Shown: positions 1 through 11,845, counted from the first letter of the stretch. The stretch: DNA of 64,000 nucleotides from Otatea glauca (GCA_036346275.1 CM070725.1:34720104-34784103); one strand, 5' to 3'. Made by a program: numbers and translations. The notes: generated by a model from the sequence alone, not told the origin.

Positions 1-2266
1 GGAAGGCGTTTTTAACATCAAGCTCGTGGATGGGCCATGAATTGGATGTGGCGATGCTGAGGACGGTGTGAATTGTAGCCAACTTGACCACGGGACTAAA
101 GGTTCCGCCGTAGTCCACACCAGCTTGTTGGCTGAATCCGCGGACAACCCATCGTGCTTTGTATCTTGCAAGTGTACCGTCGGGGTATAGCTTGTGACGG
201 AAAATCCACTTCCCAGAACAATATTAACACCTGCAGGACAATCAACCAAAGACCAAGTGTGATTCTTCATCAAAGCATTATATTCTTCGAGCATAGCATT
301 GAACTAGTTTATTGCAAAGAGGAAAAGTCCAACAATAATGTGAATAATCATCGAGCAAAACCAGGTAATATTTGTAACCTGTGAAACTTATTATTGGAGA
401 GGCCCAAACATCACAATGAATTAATTGAAAAGGTAGACTAGTGAAAGAATTTGAGCTAGCAAATGGGAGCTGTGGCTGCTTCCCCATTTGGCACACCGCA
501 CAAACAGAGGAAGAGACACGATTTTTATTGCATGAAATGGGAAAATATTTGGATAAAATGGAAATAGAAGCCTGGCCGGCATGACCCAGTCGTCGGTGCC
601 ATAGTTCGAAGGAGGGTGATGTCGCTGTCAAAGCTGAAGTGGAAGATGCCATGCGGAAGAAGGGATAAAGATCGCCCGCACTATTGGACCTCATGAGAAC
701 CCTCTGACTGCCTCCATAGGGGTCAAACTCCACAGAGCAAGAATTATCTTTGGTAAATTTTCACAGAGATAAGATTTTTAACAATTGTAGGGGAAATAAG
801 AACGTTGTTAAGATGGAAAAGATTAGAGTGTGTAGGAAGCGAGGCAGAACCAGTGCCAGCTATTGGTAAGATAGACCCATTTTCGACAATGATATGTGAA
901 GATAAATGCTTAGAAGAAGAAGAACAAATGGTATGGAGATTACCACCGTTGCCAGTGATGTGGGAAGAGGTGCCGCTGTCCATGTACCATTCGGCGTTGG
1001 GTGGCTGCATGTTGGTGTTGTTGTGTGCCATGTGCAGCATGGCAGACTGATCCCAGTTAAAAGGAGATGGAGGTGGCATGCTCGCTGGCGTGCCCTGCTA
1101 GGAGAACATCATAGGGTATGCATGAGTTTGCACACCTGGGCGAGGGCCGAAGACCCCGGGAGCATTGGATGCAGTCCATTGGCCACGCCACATGTTCGGC
1201 CACTACACGCCATAGGACGCAAGGGCGAAGAAGCCCATCCATGGCTGTTGCTGGTTCTGGCTGAAGCCACCACGCCCACCGCCTCGTCCTCAGTCACGGC
1301 CATGACCGCGATCACCCCTACCACGGCCACGGTTGGAGCTGTTGCCGCCGTGGTGTCCGCCTTGGCCGTGCTGAGGGGCGCCTTGGGCACCATGCCTGGC
1401 GCGGTCGCCGTGATCACCTTGGTCCGCTGAGGAAGATGATTTGTTGCTTTCGATGATGAGCGTCATGTCACCTTCAGCGTGAGCACGGTTGTTGAGGTTG
1501 ACCTCCTCAAGGAGGAGTCGTGAGCGAGCTTCCACGAAGGTAGGAAACAAGTGTTGCATGGGGAGGATAGTAGCCATGACTTGGAATTTACTGCTGAGGC
1601 CGTTGATCATCTGGAGGATCGGCGTGTCGTTGCTGATAGGACAATTCACATCCTCGAGGGCATCGGCACCCGATTTAAGCTTGCAGCAGTAAGCATTGAT
1701 GGAGAGGTCGCCTTGAAGCAGAGACCGAAACTAGCGCTGGAGAAGAATGGCGCGACCTTTTTTGTTCGCATTGAAGTACTGCTCCAAGGCAGACCACACA
1801 CCGTAGGCAGTAGCATTGGGCTTCAAGATTATGTCAAGAAGCTCATCCAAGATTGTGGCATAGAGCCACATAGCGACGCCGATGTCAATCCGGTCCCACA
1901 GCAAATCATTGTGGTCCGGCTCGTTGCCCGCGATGTGGTCAAGCACGTCGTAGCGCGTGAGAACCATGGTCACGAATTGGTTCCACTTCGTGAAGTTGCC
2001 CTCGTGGATATCTAGCTTAAAAGGGATAAGGCTCTGGATATTGGTGCCTTGCATAGCAGAGAGGACAGCGAGCTGAGAAGAAACATGGGGTGAGTTGGTG
2101 GAGATGATGGCACCAGAGGAAGAGGCGTTGAGGGCAGGAAGTGTGGAGGAGATTGAGTTGCCACTTTGGGTAGCAGCTGCATCTGCTGTGGCCTTGGTTT
2201 TGGGCGGGCGGCGATACAATTGCGTCGGTGTCGCGGCGAGGCTGCGTCGCTGTTGCCATTGTTCAT
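1..2266 (-). pseudogene. Copia gag-pol polyprotein remnant
   Basis: Gag likely began at the ATG at 2266-2264; the conserved gag frame (UBN2-type capsid) then runs from about 2219 in another frame, with a stop at 1731-1733 and continuation in the same frame to 1290. The protease region at 1079-744 shows the active-site motif DSGTSSHIT. At 733-310 the GAG-pre-integrase motif WHRRLGHAG and a Cys-x2-Cys (CAVCQMGK) lead into the integrase start (HCDVWASP, LDDYSHYCWTFPL). From about 300 to 1 the minus strand encodes the start of a Copia RT (YKARWVVRGFSQQAGVDY, then ELDVKNAF). At least two frame changes and one stop make this a pseudogene. Several overlapping plus-strand ORFs here are shadows. Confidence 0.85.
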
Positions 2267-2332
2267 GATGTGGGGTGTAGGGGAGGAAGAGGAAGGAAGA
2301 TCTGTGGAGATTGCTAGAAAAAAAAAATCAAT

Positions 2333-2344
2333 GCTCTGATACCA
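2333..2344 (-). promoter_or_regulatory. Copia primer-binding site (initiator Met tRNA)
   Basis: The minus strand reads TGGTATCAGAGC, the standard plant Copia primer-binding site complementary to the 3' end of initiator methionine tRNA. It abuts the LTR and fixes the element's orientation. Confidence 0.85.
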
Positions 2345-2594
2345 TGCAGATTTATGTAACTCTCTCACTTGTATTGATTTGCCTCAATGTTTACAATATA
2401 TAGATACAAGGGGTTTTGGAGAGAGAGATATATCGTATAATAATACAATGCGTCAGGTACGGCACCGTCCTGTGCCATACACCGAGGAAAGTGGGCCACG
2501 CCTGTCGTGGGATCGGAAAGTCCAGGGCGTGTCTGAGTTGGTGCAGCTGGCCGATAAAGAAGCATGGACTAGTTTAGTATGGCTCTGTCCAACA
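2345..2594 (-). repeat. Copia long terminal repeat (5' LTR)
   Basis: About 250 bp. Read on the minus strand it starts TGTTGGACAGAGCC at 2594 and ends in CA at 2345, directly next to the primer-binding site. The TG...CA termini and the neighbouring site fit Copia. The partner LTR is outside the window. Confidence 0.75.
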
Positions 2595-3420
2595 ATTTAA
2601 TTTGCAATTATGTTGCTAGCAATCGTAAGATGCGAATTGGATGTTTCGATGGGACTCCATGTTGCTTGCGTTTAGCCTGGAAAATGCATGTCGGTTCAGA
2701 CTCTACTGCTGTTAAGCTATTTGTCTCGGTAATTTTTAGGGCATTTTCTTTGTGAAGTAAAGAGATTTGACTCTTACGATGTTACGCTTCATGCTCACTT
2801 AAAGTAAAGTTCATTAGAAGGTACTACCTCCGTTGATTATTTTAAAGCGCTCACGTATTTCAAGATTTTAAGAGTATAAACTTTGAGCATAATTAGTCCA
2901 ACAGCATATAGCTCATATGACACAAAAGTAATACCGTTATATTCGTATTTGAAAGCATTTTCTTATGATCGTGATTTTATAGCTATAAATAAAGTATTAT
3001 AAAAAAATTAATAGTCAAAATTTAACTTTAAAGACTACATCAAATCAAGCCACGCCTTGTAAAAATCAAGAGAGAAGGTACAGAAGAAACGGTGAGGATA
3101 TTCAATATCTGTATATTTGAGTTTGGTAGCATACCAACTACGATCAGAATTGTGTGCATCTCATATGACGCTGAAAGTTTTCGATTGTGTCGAAGAAAAA
3201 AAGAAACGGAAGCCTTTCTTTGAAAACGGGAGAGTGTTTTCAGAAATGGAAACATAAATGGGCGAGCTGATGAAAACGAAAACAGAACTAAAAAAATCCA
3301 TATAAATAAAACTGAAAATTCCGATGAAAACTGACCCACTCCTCAAACCCAACAGGCGTTCTCACTGTATGCCCAACATGCGAACCAGCCCCCTGTGGTC
3401 GCGCGCCGCCGCCCCAACGG
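2595..3420. other. Intergenic; AT-rich, Stowaway-like remnant
   Basis: No gene seen. At about 2823-3036 the sequence begins tactacctccgttgatt and is AT-rich, as in Stowaway (Tc1/mariner) MITEs of grasses, but no matching right terminus is visible, so it is at best a truncated copy. From about 3370 the base composition rises sharply in GC into the trehalose-phosphate synthase fragment. Confidence 0.35.
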
Positions 3421-4056
3421 CCGCGGCTAGGCCTCAGGCTCCGCGACGGCGTCCCCGACAAGATGGAGGTGCTCTTCATCGGCACCCTCCGCGCCGACGT
3501 GCCCGCCCCCGAGCAGGACGAGGTCTCGCAAACCCTCATTGACGGCTTCGGCTGCGCCCCCGTGTTCCTCCCGGCCGAACTCTACGACCGCTTCTACCAT
3601 CACTTCTGCAAGGGCTACCTCTGGCCGATGTTCCACTACATGCTCCCCTTCGCCTCCGCCCTGCCACCGACGACGACCGCCGCAGCCGGCGACGGTCGGT
3701 TTGACCGCGGCGCATGGGAGGCGTACGTCCTCGCGAACAAGTACTTCGAGAAGGTGGTCGAGGTCATCAACCCGGACGACAACTACGTTTGGGTCCACGA
3801 TTACCGCCTCATGGCGCTGCCCACCTTCCCCCGCCACCGCTTCAATCGCCTCCGCGTCGGGTTCTTCCTCCACAGCCCCTTCCCCTCATCAGAGATCTAC
3901 CGCTCCCTCACTGTCAGAGAGGAGATCCTAAGAACTCTGCTCAGTTGCGATCTCATCGGGTTCCACACATTTGATTACGCGAGGCACTTTCTTTCTTGCT
4001 GTAGTAGGATGTGCTTTATGACTTTTGATTTAGCTATTCTTGAAATGTTTTCATGA
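3421..4056 (+). pseudogene. Class II trehalose-6-phosphate synthase gene fragment
   Basis: The reading frame matches the N-terminal glycosyltransferase-20 domain of plant class II TPS proteins (TPS5-11 type). Landmarks in order are LRLRDGVPDKMEVLFIGTLR, AEQDEV-like PEQDEVSQTL, FCKGYLWPMFHYMLP, NPDDNYVWVHDYRLMALP, FFLHSPFPSSEIYRSL, and CDLIGFHTFDYARHFLSCC. Homology extends about 13 codons upstream of the first ATG at 3463 in the same frame, so that ATG is internal and the natural N-terminus is missing. Homology stops after CCSRM near 4011, and the frame then runs about 14 unrelated codons to a stop at 4054. Neither the rest of GT20 nor the HAD-type phosphatase domain follows. The fragment is open and GC-rich, with codon use like an expressed gene, so it may be a recent partial duplication or transposon-captured piece. 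Retention of a first exon only is possible, but no downstream exon is visible. Confidence 0.8.
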
Positions 4057-5181
4057 AATCTAGCGCTAAACTCGTGTTATTTTGGATTTGCACATGAACA
4101 ACTACATACATTGTTCATGTGTGGATAACCTCATGTTCTTTTTAGATGTGCATTGTTTATAACCCCGAATATACGTGTAAGTCAAAAAGAATGCAGCAAA
4201 AATACTCTTGTGTAGACTCCTGTTCACAAAGTCTAGCGTCACACATACGCGACGTGACACCGCACATACATGCGCAGACTCCTGTTCATAAAGTCTAGCG
4301 TCACACATACACGACGTGGCACCGCACATACCCATGTAGCATGTGGCAGGGTAAAATCAGACGGTGCAGCACGACGGGGAATCTTGGGAATGCAGTGACA
4401 GCGTTAGCATGCTGTGCCATGCCACATGCTAGCCCAAAACAAACCCTGCCGCATACCCACATCTAGGCACTAGGTTGGAAAATGACAAGGTAGGCACACA
4501 TGTTAGTCGTTACATGGTGGTGAAACCAGTCAAACCAAACGCACGTTCTGACCACTAGAGCAGGATTAGATTACATTCTTCCTGGCCGCCACCAACTACG
4601 ACGACTTTCCAACAACAGCACTGTTACTTGCCTTCGAATAATATTGCAAAAAACGCGAAGCCATGATACATCTAGAGCATAGAGCTTAGGAAACATCGCT
4701 GCAATTAGAGAGCACAATTCACAAATAACGGATGGGCTCGAACAAAATTGAAGTATAACATCAAATAAGAGAGAAGCACAGCATCTAAAACTGAGGACGG
4801 ATAAATTTAACGAGGGAGACGGATTGTTAGGAGTGTAAACTCAAAAACAATGATGACTCTACAAACTGCAACACTGGAACCAAAACTCGGCCATTTTTGT
4901 CACTACTGAACAAGACGTTAAGACTCCTATCGATTCCTATATTGTGATACCAAAAAAAGGGGAAATTTCGCTAGATCAGTAATAAATACATTAGTGTCTA
5001 GTCCTTGGTGGCATCCAAGACAGAGAACGAGTGAGCTATCGGAATTCTCAACAAGATCTGGATCCCAGTGGAGGTGACGCAAAAACCTGGGGATGCACCA
5101 AACTCACACCTCGTCGAGGTTGTTGAAATCCAGAAAGGAAGAGCATAAACAAGTCAGTCGTCGAATGGTATTGATAGGCTT
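4057..5181. other. Intergenic and 3' flank of the Agenet gene
   Basis: No coding gene seen. A 62-bp tandem repeat lies at 4211-4334. An imperfect inverted arrangement of the words catgtggcaggg and accctgccgcat occurs between about 4330 and 4470, which could be a small foldback. Sequence next to 5182 should include the 3' UTR of the minus-strand gene. Confidence 0.4.
4211..4334. repeat. Two-copy tandem repeat, 62-bp period
   Basis: The words agactcctgttcayaaag and tctagcgtcacacatac occur first from 4214 and again from 4276, exactly 62 bp apart, with only a few differences. Two copies only. Confidence 0.8.
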
Positions 5182-8100
5182 TCATCTGGACATCACCAAC
5201 TTGGAAACCGGCACACAGACACCCATAAAAAGGGGTTCACCGCTGCTCTTGCATACTTCTTCGTCGGGCGTTGAATTAAGCAGCACAGAACTTCCACAGG
5301 GGCTGAACTCTTCCATGTCTCCCTGGCTGCTGCTACCGCTGCTAGTGTCTGACTGCCTTTTTGGGCCAGATCTTCTGCTCCGCTTTCTTGCCCGCCATTT
5401 CAGGTTATCAAACTTCAGAGCATTTGTGAGGTCAGCCAGAACACGTTTATGATCACGTGAAATCTTGCTGCCCAAAGGTTTGTCAATACACCTCTCGTCA
5501 GATTCTGATATTGGAGATGGATTACAGTCTTGCGAGACGAGTTTGAAATTAATCAAGCCTCCATTTTCACACACTGAGGAAGGGGACAACTGGCATGTAA
5601 GATCTTTCCTTTCCTTCAAAGGATTCCACCTGCCACCTGCCCACTCGAGAGAATGCCTCAAATCATCTTGGCCAAAATCACCTACTCGCTTTTCTCCTGT
5701 GGACAACATATGAAGGTAAGTTTGGAGCTCCAATGCTACTAGCACTAAGTCTGTTAATAATCATGAGAAACACACATAAATGTTGATAGTAATTTAGAAT
5801 GTAGTTACCTGGAAAATAAACTTGTAGACGTCCATCATTTCCCTGTCGCAATACAATCCCCTCCCACCAGCCACTATTCCACCATGCATCAACAATGGCC
5901 CCAACATCAAAGGAGCATGGGCCCTTGCTATGTTGCACATGATGTGGACGAACCACTGGTCTTCCAGAGATGCGTATGCCCAACTGATCAGGTTTGGCTA
6001 TCCTTGTTAACGAAACCCACTCCTGTAGAACAATATAGGTCAAAGAATCCAGTTTAGTGGAAAAAATAAGTGAATATATAGAACTACACTAATCATACCT
6101 CCAAATTTCCTGTCTCGTCAGCATCCTGAAGATCTTGGTATCGCACCCTGATTTTATCCCTGTGCCTCTTTAAGATGAAGCATCTAAACCAACAGCCTCT
6201 TATACCACTATCCTGTGACAGGACTTCAGCACGGCAACCAGGGTATAGCTGTTTTTGAAGGTTATCCTCCAAATCATTGTTAAGAGAATCAGAACTGAAC
6301 CCACCAGAAGGTAAACACTTCAGCGGATTAGTATTATCATTGAATGCATCATACTTCCTCTTCTGCTCCCCATCTGAACCAGATCCACCTTTAGTGACCT
6401 TGAAACGTACCTTCAGAGAAGAAGCTGCATTGAACATGGTCCTAAGCACTTCCTGGCTCCAATACCCTTGCAATTGGGTGATGTCAAAAGGCTTGACATC
6501 ATCATTATCGATCTGCCGGCAGCAAAGATAAGGCTGCCAATAGCAATGTTTGGTGCCACACTGAAACTTCTCGAAGTGCTGAGCACTCAGGACTGCAGCC
6601 AATCCATCAATGCATTCAACATTGAGGTCTTGAAGTCCAAGGGAAAAGAAAATCTCTCTGTCACCAACATCCGAGGATAATTCAACACCGACCTCATCAA
6701 CTTTGTCGAACCATCGTACCATGACCATGTTGATTGCATTTGTATCCTCATATAGATCCTCCACATAGGCTATGAGTCTCTTCTTCTCTTCGCTCATGAT
6801 GTAGACAAAATTATGCACCTATGAAGATAACAGAGACTTGTATCAACCAAGGTTCAACATTTAAAAGTTTAAACTACTAGTAACGGGAACTTTCAAACTC
6901 CATCTACTTTAAATGTTTTAGAACACCAAAAGGTACTCCCATATCATCTCCCAGTAAAAGAAAGAATGAACATCTAAATCTCACAAAATCACCATAACTC
7001 ACAAAAATATCATATTTTTTTTAATAAATTTCAGTTTCAAGTCAGCCTGTAAAAACGTATCATATTTTTTAGAAAAAAAAATCAGTTTCAAATCAGCCTG
7101 TATCTAACGTATCATATTTTTTACAAATTTCGGTTTCAAGTCAGCTTGTAGCAATTATGCTTGTACGTTTTCATTGTTCCATTATTTATTTAGTTCAACT
7201 CAGCATGTCATCTTTATTACTTGATTACAGGCAAGGTTCTATGGTGCACATACTGATAAGTAAAAATATAGATGAAAATGGTCAGTGATGGACATACCGA
7301 AATAGTAATCCCCCTACGGCAGAAAGATCTGTAGTGCTTCCATCGTTTTTGGCAATACAATGCAGGACCTAACCAAGTGAAGTCTTTCAACTTTTTCCTA
7401 ACTAATGAAACAGGAGAAACATCCTGAGTACGGATAAAAAAGTATGCATTAGAATAGGGAATTATCAGATAAGTTTATTCGTAAGATATGAAAAAACAAG
7501 AAATAATCCCGAAATAACTCTGTACCTTTGAAGCAACAACATCAGTGAAGTCAACATCATTCTCATCATATGAATTTCCACGGAACCTATTAGCCATTGA
7601 GGAGGGCCCGTAATTACAACCTGCAAAAGCAACATTCACAATTAAGAAATTTACCAAGACAAGCCAGTCAAAATAGGACTTGCATCGGAACATTAATGCA
7701 GAACATAGAAGTTGCGTTGCACCGATACCTCAAAAAATTGGCGTCAACACAGATACTCTCCAATACATATCCTACGTGTATCCCCTAAATTCCGATTTTC
7801 AAAAAAAAAACATGATACTTCTCGGATACTTTCACGATACCGTTGAACCCTAAACAAAATCCCTCTGCCCCCATTCAACCCACACCACCACTCTTGAGTC
7901 TCGACACACGCAGCCGCTCCCCCAATCCCCCCATGCTGCCACCAGCCCGCCGCTCCCCTTTCCTCCCCCGATCCCCCCTCCCTCTCCCGATCGCCCCACG
8001 GCGCCGTGGCTCCAGTTCCTCTCCCAGTCAGCTGCCGCTCCCCTTCCCTTCCCCGGTCAGCCGTTGCCGCTCCCCTTCCTCTCCTAGTCCGCCGGCAGTC

Positions 8101-11100
8101 CCCTTCAACTCCCCTTCGGTCGCCTCCCATGCTGCCACCGCTCCCCTTCGCCTCCCACACCGCCGCCGCTCCCCTTCGCTCCCCTGCCACAGTGAGTCCT
8201 CTTCTCCACTTTATCCGATCTGCAATTCATCTTCTCCCTAGTACAAGCGCTCACTTCTTGTTCAAATTTGTTAGAGCCGATGGCATTTGGTGGTCGACTT
8301 GGAGGTTACAGGTTATAATGTAATGTATCTATCTGTGATTCTACTATTTGTTTGTATCTATGTACTCATTTATTCTCTAATTTCTTGGCAGCTGTTCATT
8401 ATATTGGTTTCATGAACTTGTATAAGGCAAACAACTAGGAGGGAGAACCGGAGAAGAAAGTACTTGGCTACATCAATATTAAGGTATTCTCAGTTTCTCA
8501 TTTCCTTACAAGAATTCATCGGTGTTTTGGGGAAATTGGCGTATCGCAATATCGGCGTATCCGATACGTATCGGGGTATCCGAGCAACGTAGCATAGAAG
8601 CATACAAGTATACAACCCATGATACAAATGAAAACAAAACAACAAAGAAAACAGAAGGGAAGGGGACCAATCATGCATAACTGAAGATCAAGAACATTTA
8701 GAAGCAACCATACTCTGGTATAACTTTTCATTTTGAAGGATATATGCCACTTTCATCCATATATAAGTTCATATGCATGCACAACACAAGTCATACAAGG
8801 CGTTTGCAGAAAGCTCATTGCCAGAAATAACCGGAGGATTCTCTCTCGTAACTATTTGGCATATTACCGAAGCGTGCATTATATTTGGATTGATTCCATG
8901 GAGGTCTCAAGGGAGGCCACAAGGAAGAAAGATCAAAATGGCACCTGATTGACTTTCAATTCAAGCTGCTGCTTCTTTTTTTTCTCTACATTTCCAAATG
9001 CAAGCTTACACAATTGACCCAAAAAGGAAACCTGCGGCGGCTTCCACAGGATACCTGTATTCTCCATAATCCTATGGAAAAGGAGAAGGCATGAGTTTTG
9101 CAGGTAACCAAAATATTAATTAATTATATCGGATGAGGGAGGAAGTCCTATGAACCTTTCTAGAAATCGCAAAGCAACCCCGACAAATTACCAATTTGAC
9201 AAAAAAAAAACTCAAAAACCGTCAGACAGCTAACCAAATACAAGACTTCCAATCAGGGATACAAATCTCGCCGAAATTTCGGATTTCAGGCCACCACAAA
9301 ATCCAAACTACTGGCCGAATAAAAAAAATTGAAATTGCTACAGTAACCAAAAAATCGCTTTCCTCAACGCCATTTTGTGATTTTTGGCCAGTTTTCAAAC
9401 TTTTAGTGCCGGATTTGGTCCAATAACCCTTAAGAAAGTCATCTTCTATGAAAATTTGTTGAAAAGCCAAATTTGTCAGATTTTTATAAAATTGTACAAA
9501 CTTGATAATGATCTGAAAAATTTATGGTACTATCTTTAGTAGTGCAGGATCATAGAGAAAAAATTTCAAAATAATTGAACTTCATTTGTCATATTTAAAA
9601 AATCAAAAACTGAATGAACATAATTGGGACAGTAACCTTGTCAGAATTTTATAAATTTTCTCGAGTATGATCAAGATCTAAAATTTGTATGAAAGATTAA
9701 TAATTGCCTCAGTACCATTCTATAAAATTTTAAAAAAATCAACTTTTTTTCTTTGGTCAATCAAATCTATGTAAGCATTGAACTTCATTTGTTATATTAT
9801 ATTTCAAAACTCAAAAAGAGAAAGACATAAATGGTACTGTGTCTTGTAAGAATTTTATAAATTCACTAAAGTATGATCATGATTCAAAATTCTTGTATGA
9901 TCTTAAGCATTTCCTTATCACCCTACTGTAAAATTTTCAAAAACTTTAAACCTTTTTTGATTGCTAAAGCAAATCTATGTATTGATCATCAGGCTTTTAT
10001 CAAGACGTAGCACTGTCAGAATTTTTAAAAATTATTTAAGCATGATCATCATCTAAAAATTTTATATAAACATTAATGTTATTTCAGGACCATTCACAAA
10101 AAAATTCAAAATTTTCTAACATGATTTGAATCATTTTTCATTTTGTTCAAGTTTGTCGGTAAACGTTTTAACAATACAATAGCACTGTCTGAATTTTTAA
10201 AAATTCATGATGTTTGATTATCATCTGAAAATTTTATGAGAACATTAGTGAAGAATCATAATCATGCACAAAAAATTTCAAAATTTTCTAACGTGGTTTG
10301 TACTATTTTTCATTCGGATCAAACTTCCCGATCAGTGTTTTATCAGGACAGTAGCAATGTTTGAATTTTTAAAACTTCCTCAAATGTGATAATCATCTGA
10401 AACATCACTGATATGTCAGGAACCTCCAAAAAAATTTCAAATTTTTCCATCATTGTTTGACCCACTTTTTCAGCCGGTGCAAATATACCAAAATTTCAGG
10501 ATTTTTCGACGAAATTTCGTGTATCTCAATAGAAAACGAACGAGATTTGAATTTTTGTTTTTGAATTTGTCCGAAATACCCGAATTTCGGATTCCGGTCC
10601 GGGACAATATTTTATCCAAAAATGAAATTTGAATCCTTGCTTCCAATACTAGCATGAGACGGCAAGACATGCCCGTCTGCAATCAAATCAATCAAAGAGG
10701 GCAGGTTTTTTGCATGATAAAAAGGTGCCCGACCTAAGCAACATCTACAATACGCCAAAACAGTAGACAAATCCGGCAAATCTTGCTCTTCCGCATAAAA
10801 CTAGACAATAATCAAACCCACCATGGTAAGGGAGACAACCGAACCGAAAGCGGCAATAAGAACAAAAACTAAAGACAGACGATTGCGCTTGTAAAAATAG
10901 CAACTTTCTATTCTAGAATGTCCCAACTCCCAACGCACGTAGATTGGAAAGTGGCATGCACATAAACAGGGACACGGCACTTCTTCCTCGAATCAGGCTA
11001 GCCGCGCAAATAGACGGAACGTATTCCTTGCCCTTAACCTAATCCTAAGTCATCTGCCGTAACCCTAGCCGCCGCAACCCGCTGAAGGCACAGGAATGGG

Positions 11101-11845
11101 AGCGCATCACACAGAACCAACGGATCCAGTCCACGCATAAGCAGACCAAAAGGCAGTAGGAAATACGGAACTCCCAAATACAAATCAACAGCTCAACCGC
11201 GAATTCCAGCAGAAATGGCTTAAAATCCACAAAACAATGTACCAACACATCGGGACGGACAGAGAATCGAAGCAGAAACGGGATAAAAACGCCATATTTG
11301 CATCTCAAATCCAACCAAAACACACAAAAAGATTCAGCATAAAACGCATCGAGTACGAAACAAGCCAGCCCCTCCTACCCTTACAAACCGGAGAAAAGCG
11401 AGGCCTAAATCCCACCAACGCTACGCCCCTCGCCCCTCGAAGCAAAGCTACCAAATCGTCCGCTCAAACACCCACAAAAAAGGAAAAAAAACAGGCAGGC
11501 GCACAAATCTTACCGGAAACGAGCGAGGACAGCCAGTCCACGACCTCCCGCCTCGACCGCCACTTCCGCGGGCGCCCTCCGCCGCCGGCGGCGACCGGGA
11601 CGGCGACGGCGCGGCGGCCCCGGCCCCGCGGCAGCCAGCGAGCGCAGGAACCGCCCCTGCACCCCGTAAGACATGTGCCGCGGGCTCCGCTCCCGCCCCA
11701 CCACAGCCAGCTCCCTGTCCTCCCCGCCGCCGCCGCCGCCGGGCGCGGTGCGGAGGTAGTAGTGCACCAGGCGCCGCCCCCGGTCGTTCGAAACCACAAC
11801 CTCCTCCCACTGCACCCACCTCCTTCTCGCCGCCGCCTCGTCCAT
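5182..11845 (-). CDS. BAH and Agenet/Tudor-like domain protein (chromatin reader), seven exons, probable lesions
   Basis: Exons on the minus strand: 11845-11514, 9054-8945, 7620-7526, 7423-7298, 6818-6099, 6022-5809, 5696-5182 (stop TGA). All chosen introns are GT/AG. Total is about 2.1 kb, near 700 residues. Exon 1 encodes WVQWEEVVVSNDRGRRLVHY and later KWRSRREVVDWLSSLVS; exon 2 KPPQVSFLGQLCKLAFGNV. The BAH-type region starts at VHNFVYIMSEEKKRLIAYVE in exon 5 and includes QPYLCCRQIDNDD. Two Agenet/Tudor-like modules follow: LYPGCRAEVLSQDSGIRGCW to LEEWV, and VGAIVDAWWNSGWWEGIVL to HSLEW. A basic stretch, RARKRSRRSGPKR, near the C-terminus may be a nuclear localisation signal. In this family such modules read histone marks; a nuclear role is inferred. 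Two problems: KWRSRREVV is one frame off the ATG frame, so a one-base shift sits in the GC run near 11615-11632; and exon 2 has no donor giving the phase exon 3 needs. It may be a young pseudogene or carry sequence errors. Confidence 0.85.
7009..7151. repeat. Three-copy tandem repeat, about 50-bp period, intronic
   Basis: Units start at about 7009, 7059 and 7111, each with atcatatttttt followed by tcagtttcaagtcagcctgt or a close variant. It lies in the intron between exons 4 and 5 of the Agenet gene. No further copies are seen nearby. Confidence 0.8.
7712..8592. mobile_element. Non-autonomous hAT-type element in Agenet gene intron
   Basis: 881 bp flanked by perfect 8-bp duplications catagaag at 7704-7711 and 8593-8600, the hAT hallmark. 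The ends are inverted relatives: left ttgcgttgcaccgatacc, right (reverse complement) ctacgttgctcggatacc. The subterminal DNA is full of cgatac/gtatcg words, typical of transposase-binding arrays. The interior (7860-8240) is C/T-rich with no convincing protein, perhaps the 5' part of an ancestral transposase gene or captured DNA. It sits in the intron between exons 2 and 3 of the Agenet gene. Confidence 0.8.
9254..10639. mobile_element. Non-autonomous hAT element (family A, copy 1) in Agenet gene intron 1
   Basis: 1386 bp between perfect 8-bp duplications cttccaat at 9246-9253 and 10640-10647. Left end cagggatacaaat; right end (reverse complement) caaggattcaaat. The interior is AT-rich and non-coding, with repeated blocks such as aattttataaa and gatcatcatctgaaaat. 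It is closely related along its length to the element at 22844-24299 in the same orientation, for example the shared word aacccttaagaaagt at both left quarters. No transposase is encoded, so movement needed an autonomous relative. Confidence 0.85.

Larger units (their letters stand above)
1..2594 (-). mobile_element. Copia LTR retrotransposon, degenerate, truncated by window edge
   Basis: The element reads on the minus strand: LTR (2345-2594), primer-binding site (2333-2344), then gag, protease, GAG-pre-integrase, integrase and reverse transcriptase in Ty1/Copia order. The 3' part and the second LTR lie left of position 1, so no TSD pair can be checked. Frames change several times and stops interrupt the coding region, so it is not autonomous. 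The integrase-to-RT junction near 300-315 is abrupt: integrase core is followed almost at once by the start of the RT domain, implying an internal deletion of the rest of the integrase. Confidence 0.9.

Noticed and set aside
4899..4920. cactactgaacaagacg as a CACTA terminus
   Set aside because: Differs from the CACTACTACAGAA end after the first bases and has no partner or subterminal repeats.
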